Below the pieces are notes generated by a model that was given only the letters and a program-made list of their open reading frames with translations, had not been told where the DNA came from and did not search any database. Shown here one piece after another: positions 1 to 8,211 of a DNA stretch of 64,000 nucleotides. Positions within the stretch are counted from its first letter, which is position 1. Each line of letters opens with the position of its first letter. This stretch comes from Clostridia bacterium (lineage in GTDB: Bacteria > Bacillota > Thermoanaerobacteria > Thermoanaerobacterales > Thermoanaerobacteraceae): assembly GCA_012840485.1 (NCBI GenBank), contig DULG01000047.1, positions 62,001 through 126,000 on the forward strand, in the 5' to 3' direction. The position numbers and the translations under genes are program-made.

Positions 1-389
1 AAAGAAGTAAGAGCAGCTACTGCCATAGCAATATAGTTTCTTGCTTCAAAAATTTTAGCTATATTTTCTATATACGCTGCTCCTCTTGGAATTAATTCTG
101 TTGCTTCCATTTTTTCTAAGCTTGCTCTCTCTATTTCCCTTACTCCTTTAAATTGTTGTGCTGCCAAAGCTAAAAAGGTGACAGCAGTGTACTGTTTTTC
201 AATTAATGCAGGTACAGAAAAAGCTCCTAAAGCTGCTGAAATAACCCCTAAAGTCAGATGCGTCATATAACCTTGAGGATAAGTAGGATACTGCCTGTAA
301 TCCACTCGCAAATATATAAAGCGGGCAATGGTCCCTAAAATAATCCCACAAGCCACAATATTGATATACAATTCATGACTTATGTTCAT
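1..389 (-). CDS. YIEGIA family membrane protein (partial)
   Basis: The 5' 129 codons of a gene that runs off the left edge. The reading frame opens with ATG at 389 and begins MNISHELYINIVACG, a hydrophobic first segment, then a second hydrophobic stretch around residues 40-60. Near residue 97 it carries YIENIAKIF, which matches the YIEGIA signature that names this family of clostridial and bacillar membrane proteins. The family is found in spore formers and its biochemical role is not known. The start codon overlaps the stop of the upstream SpoIIP-like gene by 4 bases (ATGA), so the two are translationally coupled. The C-terminus is outside the window. Confidence 0.8.
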   Translation of the reverse strand, partial: MNISHELYINIVACGIILGTIARFIYLRVDYRQYPTYPQGYMTHLTLGVISAALGAFSVPALIEKQYTAVTFLALAAQQFKGVREIERASLEKMEATELIPRGAAYIENIAKIFEARNYIAMAVAALTS

Positions 390-1531
390 GGCTCATCTCC
401 TTTTTTTCTCCTATACTTCCCCAAATAGCTTGCAAATTCTTTTCTCGTGGCTTTTGAAAACTTATGGTACATTTCTCTGCCACCCGTACTCAAAAACATG
501 AAAGCTACTGCTGACACTACAACCACTCCGATTAAAATCCATATTCCTGTTGTTGCCGCTTTATTTTGTCCTGGCAGTGGCTTTTGAGTTTTTGTCAGCG
601 TTCCTACTTGTTTTTGTTCATCTGTGCCATATAAAGCCTTTGTCAGAATATCTGCTATAAAAGATGCAGAAACTTCTGCCCTTCCTCTGGTATGAGAATA
701 GGTACCAAACTCTAGTAACAAAGAATTTGGTGTCAAATCTTGATTAAAATCTCCCTGTCCAAAGAATATGTCTTTAATTATATTTGGATAGGTTTTATCT
801 GCTATAGCCTTTATCCTGTATGCCAATTGTTGGTTTGCTTTTAAATTAGGATTATTTCGCCCTAAAACAATCCTAACTCCTGTAGCATTCTTACCTGCGA
901 TTTTTCTAATATATTCTTCTAATGGAACAGCATCTCTGTGAACATCTAAGAGCAAATCTGGTTTAAATTCTTTTACAAGTTTTACTGCACCTGATCTTGA
1001 ACGGCTGTATGCCATGGCATCGTGGGGTAAATACAATGTTCTATCCACTTTGACTGTAACACCTTTAGCTTCTAAGGTCCTTTGCAAGGCAGCATCTACT
1101 TTGTATATACCGCCATGTCCATTTATGCTTGCAGCTCCATCTGACGGAAGATAGGACTCATCACTGTGGGTAGAATAAATTCCTATCCTTTTTTCGCCAG
1201 TATTCTCTGCTACCGCCATTGCTTGGGAAATTTCTTCAATGTTAACTTCAGGTAATGTTTCTTTTCGCAGGTACTTTGCAAAAGCAATTTTTTCACTTTT
1301 ATCAACCCTGAAAATTTCATAAAGCTTATTATCTCCTGATAAATATTTATCTCCTTTGTAAACCTCCATGCCTGTTCTAAAAAGTACTTTATTTGTCTTG
1401 GAATCGTAGACTGTATAGTAGTCGGGTTTAAAATCCGCTAATTTCTCTGCATAACTACTAAAGGAAAAAGATAAAAAGGTAATAGTCAACAAAAAGAGCA
1501 CTCCAAATTTGATTATTTTATTCCTTATCAT
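386..1531 (-). CDS. spoIIP: SpoIIP-like stage II sporulation N-acetylmuramoyl-L-alanine amidase
   Basis: Protein of about 381 residues with an N-terminal signal anchor (roughly residues 5-28) and a second hydrophobic segment near the C-terminus (about residues 325-350), followed by a basic tail. The central domain has the SpoIIP pattern: THSDESYLP (His and Glu metal-ligand candidates), LLLDVHRDAVP and LLLEFGTYSH. SpoIIP cleaves stem peptides from peptidoglycan during engulfment, working with SpoIID and SpoIIM. The ATG at 1531 has GAGGG 8 bases upstream; a GTG at 1540 lies in frame but has no well-placed ribosome site. The gene is sandwiched between DUF1614 (14-base overlap with this start) and YIEGIA, not beside gpr where the usual spoIIP sits, so it may be a paralogue. 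Assignment to family is firm, exact role inferred. Confidence 0.8.
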   Translation of the reverse strand: MIRNKIIKFGVLFLLTITFLSFSFSSYAEKLADFKPDYYTVYDSKTNKVLFRTGMEVYKGDKYLSGDNKLYEIFRVDKSEKIAFAKYLRKETLPEVNIEEISQAMAVAENTGEKRIGIYSTHSDESYLPSDGAASINGHGGIYKVDAALQRTLEAKGVTVKVDRTLYLPHDAMAYSRSRSGAVKLVKEFKPDLLLDVHRDAVPLEEYIRKIAGKNATGVRIVLGRNNPNLKANQQLAYRIKAIADKTYPNIIKDIFFGQGDFNQDLTPNSLLLEFGTYSHTRGRAEVSASFIADILTKALYGTDEQKQVGTLTKTQKPLPGQNKAATTGIWILIGVVVVSAVAFMFLSTGGREMYHKFSKATRKEFASYLGKYRRKKGDEP

Positions 1532-2210
1532 CTTTATCACCCTCTTTTTTATTTGTATCTATAAGGCTGCTTGCCATTCCTTCCTTAGGTTCAAGATACT
1601 TCTTCGAAGTACCACCTTGTATTTTTTCCCTTGTCTCTCCAATTATTTCGGACAAAAATACAGCAATTATCATTGATATGACTACTGAGTCAAAGAAACC
1701 AGCTCCCCCTATTGTAATAGCTCCCCTTGTACCTGTCAAATAATTAGAAATTGCTTGTATCACATTTGCCAATATTATCCCCATCACTCCTGCAATAAAA
1801 GCACTCCTTCTGGAACGGGAAAAAAGATAGGCAATTAAACCTCCAACAATTCCATAGATATAATTAGGCTCAATAATCATAGCTTCAGGTTCTGCAGGAA
1901 GTATCCTACCTGCTATAAAAACGGCAATCCCTGCTACGATCGATACTACAATTGAATTTATCCTTTCCCTCCCACTTTCTGCTCGCAAAAAAAGATACAA
2001 ACATACTGCCATGGGGATTATAGCTCCCCCTATGTTTATGGTGACAGACTTTGTGATAGGAAGGTTAGGCAATAAAGTCCCAATTATCATGCCTATAATT
2101 ACCAAAAAAGCCCATGTGTCTGTCATCTTCATCCTATCTAATACTCTATGAGCAAAACCAAACAAAACTACCAATGCTGTAATAGAAAGCAAAATATAAC
2201 TAAGTGGCAT
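1518..2210 (-). CDS. DUF1614 family membrane protein
   Basis: A 230-residue integral membrane protein with about six or seven hydrophobic helices and a charged C-terminal tail rich in Lys, Asp and Glu. The spacing of helices and the motif GGAGFFDSVVISMIIAVFLS in the last helix pair match the DUF1614 family of Firmicutes, for which no function is established. GGAGGG sits 6 bases before the ATG. It is the first gene of the operon with the SpoIIP-like amidase and YIEGIA, so a role in the spore or mother-cell envelope is a reasonable guess, no more. Confidence 0.75.
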   Translation of the reverse strand: MPLSYILLSITALVVLFGFAHRVLDRMKMTDTWAFLVIIGMIIGTLLPNLPITKSVTINIGGAIIPMAVCLYLFLRAESGRERINSIVVSIVAGIAVFIAGRILPAEPEAMIIEPNYIYGIVGGLIAYLFSRSRRSAFIAGVMGIILANVIQAISNYLTGTRGAITIGGAGFFDSVVISMIIAVFLSEIIGETREKIQGGTSKKYLEPKEGMASSLIDTNKKEGDKDDKE

Positions 2211-2270
2211 TTAAATCCCTCCATAAAGTCTTTTCTTAAACTTATGTTTTCACATTAGAAAAAAAATATA

Positions 2271-2301
2271 CAAAAAAGCGCCTACACTTAATAGTAGGCG
2301 C
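2271..2301 (-). terminator. rho-independent terminator of the phosphate operon
   Basis: Perfect 8-bp stem GCGCCTAC/GTAGGCGC (2278-2285 with 2294-2301) and an 8-base loop. On the minus strand it is followed by six T residues. It lies just after the phoU stop and closes the pst-phoU transcript. Confidence 0.85.
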
Positions 2302-2319
2302 AGATAAATTATTTTAAAA

Positions 2320-3009
2320 TTATTTTTCAGAAGGGTTTCTTTTTTGTATATTTTCAAACTTAAAATCTATCCTTTCACCTGTCTCTAAATAAATTACCCA
2401 TTCACATATATTAGTAGCATGGTCAGCAATTCTTTCTAAAAAACGGGCTACAAATAAAAATTGCGCAGCTTGATCATTATTTCTTGGATCTTCTATCATA
2501 TAAGTTAAAAGCTCTCTAAAGACTTGCCCATATAAAGCATCCACAATTTCATCCTTTTCTCCTATTGTCCTCGCCAACTCTAAATCTTGCCGTACATAAG
2601 AGTCTAGAGACATTTTAACCATTTCTCTTACAATTTCACTCATCCGGGGAATATCAATTAAAGGTTTTATATATTTTTGGTGAGCAATTCTTAAGGTAGT
2701 TCTGGCTATATTTACTGCATGGTCTCCCATTCTCTCTAAATCAGTGACAATTTTAAGCCCTGTCAAAATTATTCTCAAATCTTTTGCAATTGGATGCTGT
2801 GTAACCATGATTTTTGCACATTTGTTATCTATATCAATTTCCATTTTGTTAATTCTTTCATCGTCCTCAATAGTTTTTTGCGCTAAATCTGTATCATGGT
2901 TTACTAAAGAAGCAATAGCGTTGCCTATAGCCTCTTCCACAAGGCTTCCCATTTTTAGAATGTCATAATGAAGTTCCTCCAATTCCTTTTCAAAACGGCT
3001 GCGATTCAT
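2320..3009 (-). CDS. phoU: phosphate signalling complex protein PhoU
   Basis: A 229-residue all-helical protein with two PhoU repeats; the metal-binding style signatures DLERMGDHAVNIAR (about residue 90) and FLERIADHATNICEWV (about residue 190) are both present. PhoU is the cytoplasmic negative regulator that links the Pst transporter to the PhoR kinase and restrains phosphate uptake. ATG at 3009 is preceded by AGGAGG; the in-frame GTG 9 bases earlier overlaps that ribosome site and is unlikely. Last gene of the pstC-pstA-pstB-phoU operon. Confidence 0.95.
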   Translation of the reverse strand: MNRSRFEKELEELHYDILKMGSLVEEAIGNAIASLVNHDTDLAQKTIEDDERINKMEIDIDNKCAKIMVTQHPIAKDLRIILTGLKIVTDLERMGDHAVNIARTTLRIAHQKYIKPLIDIPRMSEIVREMVKMSLDSYVRQDLELARTIGEKDEIVDALYGQVFRELLTYMIEDPRNNDQAAQFLFVARFLERIADHATNICEWVIYLETGERIDFKFENIQKRNPSEK

Positions 3010-3023
3010 AATTGTCACCTCCT

Positions 3024-3773
3024 TTAGCCGAATCTACCAGTGATGTAGTCCTCTGTTCTTTTATCTTTAGGGTTATAAAATACTTGATCTGTAGGGCCAC
3101 ATTCGATTACTTCGCCATTTAAAAAGAAAGCAGTGTAATCAGATACTCTTCCTGCCTGTTGCATGTTGTGAGTCACTACTATTATTGTATATTTATTTTT
3201 AAGCTCCTCGATTAATTCCTCTATTTTCATTGTAGAAATAGGGTCTAATGCAGAAGTAGGCTCGTCCATCAAAATTACTTCTGGCTCTACAGCCAATGTC
3301 CTAGCAATGCAAAGCCTCTGCTGCTGGCCACCTGACAAACTAAGAGCAGACTTATGAAGCCTATCTTTTACTTCATCCCATAAAGCTGCTGCTTTTAAAC
3401 TTTTTTCTACCATCTCATTCAATTTTTTTTTATCTTTAATGCCATGTATCCTGGGTCCATATGCAACATTATCGTACACAGTCATAGGAAAAGGGTTTGG
3501 TTTTTGGAATACCATTCCTACTCTCTTTCTCAGTTCAATAACATCCACTTCTTTGTATACATCTTGTCCATCCAATAAAACAGTCCCATTTATTTTTACT
3601 CCTTCAATGAGGTCATTCATCCTGTTCAAAGTTCGTATAAAAGTTGACTTACCACATCCAGAGGGTCCTATAAGGGCTAAAACACTATTTGCTTCCACAG
3701 ACAAATTCACATTTTTTAGAGCTTGAACATCACCATAAAATAAATCCAGGTCTTTCACTTCTATTTTTTTCAT
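3024..3773 (-). CDS. pstB: phosphate ABC transporter ATP-binding protein PstB
   Basis: A 249-residue ABC ATPase. Walker A is GPSGCGKS near residue 37, the signature is LSGGQQQR, Walker B is [13 protein letters not shown], and the switch histidine lies in VVTHNMQQA. The run [19 protein letters not shown] after the Q-loop is characteristic of PstB. It powers high-affinity phosphate import together with PstA and PstC. Full length for the family, 41 bases after pstA and 14 bases before phoU. Confidence 0.97.
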   Translation of the reverse strand: MKKIEVKDLDLFYGDVQALKNVNLSVEANSVLALIGPSGCGKSTFIRTLNRMNDLIEGVKINGTVLLDGQDVYKEVDVIELRKRVGMVFQKPNPFPMTVYDNVAYGPRIHGIKDKKKLNEMVEKSLKAAALWDEVKDRLHKSALSLSGGQQQRLCIARTLAVEPEVILMDEPTSALDPISTMKIEELIEELKNKYTIIVVTHNMQQAGRVSDYTAFFLNGEVIECGPTDQVFYNPKDKRTEDYITGRFG

Positions 3774-3814
3774 TTGCCAGTCATTCCCCTTCCTATAGGC
3801 AATATTATATCATT

Positions 3815-4702
3815 TTATCTTTCTCCTGTCATTCTCTTGTATAAACTAGATCCTAACCACCTTGCAAGAAGATTAAAAATTAATACCATTAACAGTAAAA
3901 CTGCCGATGCACCATCCGCTATTTGCCTTGCGTCAGGTGCTAACCCCTCACTATTTACCTTCCAAATATATACAGCTAACGTTTCTGCTGGTCTAAATAG
4001 ATTCAAAGGAGAAGTCGGACTTGCGGGATTAAAGTTTGAAAAATTCAATGCAGGGCTGCTCATACCTGCAGTGTACAATAAAGCAGCTGCTTCACCAAAA
4101 ATTCTTCCTGCAGTTAAAATTATCCCCGTTATAATACCTGGCATTGCTGCAGGAACTACAACTTTTACAATAGTTTGCCATTTAGTTGCTCCTAAAGCAT
4201 AACTTGCTTCTCTTAAGCTATTTGGCACGCTGTTAATTGAATCTTCACTTACTCTTGTCATCACAGGAAGATTCAAAACGGTAAGCGTTAAAGCTCCTGC
4301 AATCAGAGAATAACCCCATCCTGTCATTGTCACGAACACCAAAAGTCCAAAAAGTCCCACTACAATGGAAGGCATGGAAGAGAGGGTTTCTACTGACAAG
4401 CGTATAATTTCTGTTAACAATCCTGGTTTTGCATATTCTGCCATATATATACCTGCACCCAATCCTATTGGAACAGAAATAATCAATGTTATGATTAACA
4501 GTTCAATTGAATTAAAGAGCTGAGGTCCGATACCTCCTCCTACTTCCATAAACTTGGGAGGGGAAGTTAAAAAATCTATATTGAGCCTTGTTCTTCCTTG
4601 ATACAGAATATAGCTTATCAATGAAATCAAAAATACAATTAAAAGGGTTGCAACAACGTAAAAATAAATGGTAGCTATTTTATCGTACAATTTAGACTTC
4701 AT
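3815..4702 (-). CDS. pstA: phosphate ABC transporter permease PstA
   Basis: A 295-residue permease with six predicted transmembrane helices. The EAA loop that docks on PstB is visible as EASYALGATKWQTIVKVVVPAA around residues 165-185 (given here as two halves: EASYALGATKWQ and TIVKVVVPAA). It is the second permease subunit of the phosphate importer. Its ATG overlaps the pstC stop in an ATGA, which indicates translational coupling. Confidence 0.95.
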   Translation of the reverse strand: MKSKLYDKIATIYFYVVATLLIVFLISLISYILYQGRTRLNIDFLTSPPKFMEVGGGIGPQLFNSIELLIITLIISVPIGLGAGIYMAEYAKPGLLTEIIRLSVETLSSMPSIVVGLFGLLVFVTMTGWGYSLIAGALTLTVLNLPVMTRVSEDSINSVPNSLREASYALGATKWQTIVKVVVPAAMPGIITGIILTAGRIFGEAAALLYTAGMSSPALNFSNFNPASPTSPLNLFRPAETLAVYIWKVNSEGLAPDARQIADGASAVLLLMVLIFNLLARWLGSSLYKRMTGER

Positions 4703-5598
4703 TTATACATTCCCCTCCTCCCTACCAATCTAATTATAATAATAAAGGTGAAAGATATAAGGAGAAGAAGTAACGCCAGTGACCAAAGAGCGTCATTCCA
4801 CACTGAACCCATCACCGTATTCCCCATATCCATTGTAATGATAGAAGTTATAGTGCTCATTGGTTCCAAAAAAGACTTCGGAATAACAGGGCGATTACCG
4901 ATAACCATCTGAACTGCCAAAGCTTCCCCAAAAGCCCTTGCTAATCCTAAAACAATGGCCGTTAAAATTCCCGATTTTGCAGCAGGAATAATTACATGTC
5001 TTATTGTCTGCCATCTTGTGGCTCCTAAAGCATAACTAGCTTCTCTAATTTCAATAGGCAATGACCTTATAGCATCAGCACTAACACTAGTAATAGTTGG
5101 AAGAGTCATAATGGTAAGAACCAATATTCCAGCTAACAAACTAAAACCTAATCCTCCAAAATGTTTACCAATAAAAGGAACTAACACGCTAAGACCCAAC
5201 CATCCATATACAACCGAAGGAATACCCACGAAAATTTCTATAGCTGGCTGTAAAATTTTTTGGCCTAATTTTTTGCTTATCTCTACCATAAAAATTGCAG
5301 AAGAAACCCCCAAAGGACCGCTTATCATTATTGCAAAAACAGAAACAAAAATAGAACCTAAAATAAACGGCAAAGCTCCTACAGCAGGTATATCCCTGTC
5401 AGGACTCCAAACGGTAGAAAGCAGAAATTCTTTTAGAGATATTCTATCTTTTACAAAAGTAGAAAGTCCTTTTGAAGCTACAAAATAAAAAAGAGAAATT
5501 ACAAGGATTATTAACAATATTGCCGATGTGAAAACGATAACCTTTCCGGCCATATCCTGACGCTTTCTCGCCATTTCGTACTTTCTGTCAATAGTCAT
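4699..5598 (-). CDS. pstC: phosphate ABC transporter permease PstC
   Basis: A 299-residue permease with six hydrophobic helices and the EAA loop EASYALGATRWQTIRHVIIP. It pairs with PstA to form the membrane channel of the phosphate importer. I take ATG at 5598 as the start because GGGGGA stands 6 bases upstream; an in-frame TTG at 5616 would place that purine run inside the coding sequence. Three PhoP boxes lie about 75-115 bases upstream, and a terminator separates it from pstS, so it can be expressed both from its own promoter and by read-through. Confidence 0.95.
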   Translation of the reverse strand: MTIDRKYEMARKRQDMAGKVIVFTSAILLIILVISLFYFVASKGLSTFVKDRISLKEFLLSTVWSPDRDIPAVGALPFILGSIFVSVFAIMISGPLGVSSAIFMVEISKKLGQKILQPAIEIFVGIPSVVYGWLGLSVLVPFIGKHFGGLGFSLLAGILVLTIMTLPTITSVSADAIRSLPIEIREASYALGATRWQTIRHVIIPAAKSGILTAIVLGLARAFGEALAVQMVIGNRPVIPKSFLEPMSTITSIITMDMGNTVMGSVWNDALWSLALLLLLISFTFIIIIRLVGRRGMYK

Positions 5599-5672
5599 AT
5601 TACATCCCCCGTTCAAATAATACCGTTAACAGTATGCACTTATTTCATGATAGCAAGTTAAAAAAGAATATT

Positions 5673-5711
5673 CATTAAATTTATGTTAAATCTATGTTAA
5701 ATCTATGTTAA
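5673..5711 (-). promoter_or_regulatory. PhoP box array upstream of pstC
   Basis: On the minus strand TTAACA occurs at 5706-5711, 5695-5700 and 5684-5689, each exactly 11 bases apart, with TTAATG in the next phase at 5673-5678. This is the direct-repeat form (6-bp hexamer, 5-bp spacer) bound by phosphorylated PhoP in Bacillus. It sits upstream of pstC, in the pstS-pstC intergenic region. A weak -10 candidate TATCAT follows toward the gene. Confidence 0.8.
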
Positions 5712-5801
5712 ATTATTTGTTATGACTTCTCGAATTTTCATTTGAGCAGTTAACATAAATCAAAAAAAATTCTTTTATATTTTTTTCACCCGCTTATCCT
5801 T

Positions 5802-5835
5802 CTAAAAAAGGAGCTGGCATCTTTACCAGCTCCTT
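5802..5835 (-). terminator. terminator between pstS and pstC
   Basis: Ten-bp perfect stem AAGGAGCTGG/CCAGCTCCTT (5808-5817 with 5826-5835), 8-base loop, followed on the minus strand by a short T run. It lies 39 bases after the pstS stop and would leave pstS mRNA in excess over the downstream permease genes. Confidence 0.8.
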
Positions 5836-5874
5836 CTCCTAATTTTTGTTCCACTACTTCTAGTCGACAGTAAT

Positions 5875-6756
5875 TTATTTTATTGGTATAAATCCCAATT
5901 TAGGTATGAGATTTTTTTGTACTTCATCAGACATCATGAAGTCTAAGAAAGCTTTAACTACTCCTGTCGGTTCCCCCTTTGTGTACATATGCTCATATGA
6001 CCAAATAGGATATTTGCCATCTATTATGTTTTGAGCCGTTGGCTCCACACCCTCGTATTTTAAAGCTTTAACAGTATTATCTACATAAGATAAAGCAAGA
6101 TAACTTATTGCCCCCTTTGTGTCAGCTACAGCCTTTTTAACTGCTCCTGAGGAATCTTCTGTCAGTGCAAGACCTGCCGCTTCTTCTTGCCCTTTTAATA
6201 CGACTTTTTTAAATGTCGCACGGGTTCCTGAACTTGCAGGCCTGTTGATTATGACTATCTTCGTGTCTGGACCCCCGACATCTTTCCAATTTGTAATTTT
6301 GCCTGTAAAAATATCTACTAATTGCTGCTGTGTCAAATTATCTACTGTAATATCTTTATTTACAACTACTGCGAAACCTACTTTTGCAACTTGGTGATCT
6401 ACTAAACTTTTCGCCGTATTAGCATCTAATTTTTCTTCAGCAAAAATATCAGAATTACCTATATCAATGGCGCCTTGAGCTACTTGAGTTAATCCTGTAC
6501 CGCTACCTCCACCTTGCACTGTAATTGAAACATTAGAATATTTTTCCATAAATAATTTTGCAGCTTGTTCCACTAAAGGCTGTAAAGCAGTAGAACCTGC
6601 TATTGTTACATTACCTGAGAGAGTTCCGGAAGTGTTACTTGAACTACTAGAGGGATTTTGACTTTGAGGTTGTTTTGAGCCACAGGCAGCAAAGGTAAAA
6701 AAGCTAGCAAGTAACAATACCACAATAATAATTTTCGCAAGCCTATTATTTAACAT
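5875..6756 (-). CDS. pstS: phosphate-binding lipoprotein PstS
   Basis: A 293-residue solute-binding protein. The signal peptide ends in a lipobox (FTFAAC, Cys near residue 25), followed by a Ser/Gln/Asn-rich linker, so the mature protein is lipid-anchored outside the cell. Phosphate-binding motifs are visible: AGSTALQPL, GGGSGTGLTQV, DIGNSD and NRPASSGTRATF. GGAGGTGCTTTA precedes the ATG. It is separated from pstC by 276 bases containing its terminator and a second PhoP box array, and it has its own PhoP boxes upstream. Confidence 0.96.
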   Translation of the reverse strand: MLNNRLAKIIIVVLLLASFFTFAACGSKQPQSQNPSSSSSNTSGTLSGNVTIAGSTALQPLVEQAAKLFMEKYSNVSITVQGGGSGTGLTQVAQGAIDIGNSDIFAEEKLDANTAKSLVDHQVAKVGFAVVVNKDITVDNLTQQQLVDIFTGKITNWKDVGGPDTKIVIINRPASSGTRATFKKVVLKGQEEAAGLALTEDSSGAVKKAVADTKGAISYLALSYVDNTVKALKYEGVEPTAQNIIDGKYPIWSYEHMYTKGEPTGVVKAFLDFMMSDEVQKNLIPKLGFIPIK

Positions 6757-6798
6757 TAAAGCACCTCCAAAATTTCCTTAAATTTTTTGTCCAAGTTA

Positions 6799-6852
6799 AT
6801 TGTAACAGTCTATTGTAAAGTCTGTATTAAGATATTGTTAAGTCTTTGTTAA
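6799..6852 (-). promoter_or_regulatory. PhoP box array and -10 element of pstS
   Basis: Minus-strand hexamers TTAACA (6847-6852), TTAACA (6836-6841), TTAATA (6825-6830) and TTTACA (6814-6819) are spaced exactly 11 bases apart. A TACAAT -10 candidate follows at 6799-6804. The upstream boxes overlap the last codons and stop of phoR, so the pstS promoter is embedded in the 3' end of the kinase gene. Confidence 0.8.
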
Positions 6853-8211
6853 ATCGCTTTTTTTAAATTTGATTATAAATTTTGTCCCTTTGCCAACTTC
6901 ACTTTCTACAAAAATTTCTCCCTTCATCGACTCTACAATGTGTTTTACAATAGCAAGTCCCAATCCTGTTCCTCCTAATTTTCTAGATCGACTTTTATCT
7001 ACACGATAAAATCTCTCAAAAAGTCTTGGAATTTTCTCTTTAGGAATCCCAATGCCATTGTCTTCTACTTCAATTGTTATTTTGTCTCTTTCTTCTACGG
7101 TTTTTACCTTAACAAATCCTCCTTCTGGAGTATATTTTATACCATTGTCTATCAAATTAATCATCATCTGATGAAATCTATCCTTATTCGTATTTATAAC
7201 TAAACTCCTACAATTTAACTCCTTTTTTAAGGTTATATTTTTATCCTTTGCAACCTTCTCCATTATATACAAGATATCTTCTATTTCTTTCTCCAGCTCT
7301 ATTTTTTCTACTGGATATCCTTCTTTGACATTTTCTATCTCAGAAAGGGTTAGAATATCGTTTATAAGTCTTGTCAACCTTTCTGACTCAAAATCTATAA
7401 TATTTAGAAACTTATCCCTTGCCTCGGGATTTTCTATAGCTCCATTCCTTAAAGTTTCCACAAAACCTCTGATTGAAGTCAAGGGAGTTCTTAATTCATG
7501 GGATACGTTCGCGACAAATTCGCTCCTTATTTTTTCTAATTTTCTCATTTCCGTAATATCATCGATTATTAAAACGAAACCTAAATTTTGATGAGAAACG
7601 GGATGGAGGATTGGGCTTGTATACACTTTGAGATATTTGTTGAAAATATTTAATTCGAGACTTTCAGTAAGGGAATTTTTATCTCTTTTGATATCCTCAA
7701 AAAAATCATACAGTTTACTATTCCTTATAACTTCCAAAATATGTCTTCCAATCAAATCTTTTTCTTTTATATTTAGGATTCTCTTTGCCGCATCATTTAT
7801 AAGCAATATTTTTTCATTAGTATCAAAAGCAATAACCCCATTTGCTATGCTTTTTAAAATAGCTTCTAATTTTGCATTTCTATCGTTTAGTTCCTCAATG
7901 GTCTCTTTTAATTTATAAGACATAGAATTAATTGCAAAAGATAGCTCTTTTATTTCATCAATAGAATTGCCTTCAAGACCATGATTGTAATACATTCCAT
8001 TTGCAATATCTCTTGTAACTTCAGTTATTTCTTCTATTGGATCTATTATATTTCGAATAAATTTGTAACTTAAAAAACTCGACAGCAAAATTCCCAACGC
8101 AACTCCAAAAATAAATTTACCTATAGAGGTACAACCTAAAAAAAATATAGAGACTGTCAAAATACCTATTAAATTTATCAGTAGCAGCTTATAATAAGAT
8201 TTTTTTAACAT
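6838..8211 (-). CDS. phoR: sensor histidine kinase PhoR
   Basis: A 457-residue kinase. Two transmembrane helices lie close together within the first 50 residues with almost no extracytoplasmic loop, followed by a HAMP-like segment, a PAS domain (about 110-220), the phosphoacceptor helix ANVSHELRTPLTSIRGF (His near 240) and a HATPase domain with an N-box (LIDNGIKYTPEGG), VEDNGIGIP and GGTGLGLAIVKHIVE. It phosphorylates PhoP when phosphate is scarce. Start is ATG at 8211, overlapping the phoP stop as TGATG. The lack of an external sensor domain suggests it listens to the Pst/PhoU complex or the PAS domain. Confidence 0.92.
   Translation of the reverse strand: MLKKSYYKLLLINLIGILTVSIFFLGCTSIGKFIFGVALGILLSSFLSYKFIRNIIDPIEEITEVTRDIANGMYYNHGLEGNSIDEIKELSFAINSMSYKLKETIEELNDRNAKLEAILKSIANGVIAFDTNEKILLINDAAKRILNIKEKDLIGRHILEVIRNSKLYDFFEDIKRDKNSLTESLELNIFNKYLKVYTSPILHPVSHQNLGFVLIIDDITEMRKLEKIRSEFVANVSHELRTPLTSIRGFVETLRNGAIENPEARDKFLNIIDFESERLTRLINDILTLSEIENVKEGYPVEKIELEKEIEDILYIMEKVAKDKNITLKKELNCRSLVINTNKDRFHQMMINLIDNGIKYTPEGGFVKVKTVEERDKITIEVEDNGIGIPKEKIPRLFERFYRVDKSRSRKLGGTGLGLAIVKHIVESMKGEIFVESEVGKGTKFIIKFKKSDLTKT

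Noticed and set aside
2215-2275. Sigma-E promoter for the DUF1614-spoIIP operon
   Set aside because: CATAAGTT could be a -10, but the nearest ATATT is 18 bases away rather than 14-15.
4023-4202. Plus-strand frames over pstA, pstC and similar genes
   Set aside because: They are composition-driven shadows of the minus-strand genes, without start signals.
5673-5722. Short-repeat array resembling a mini CRISPR or tandem satellite
   Set aside because: The unit is 11 bp with TTAACA hexamers in phase and lies before pstC; PhoP boxes explain it.
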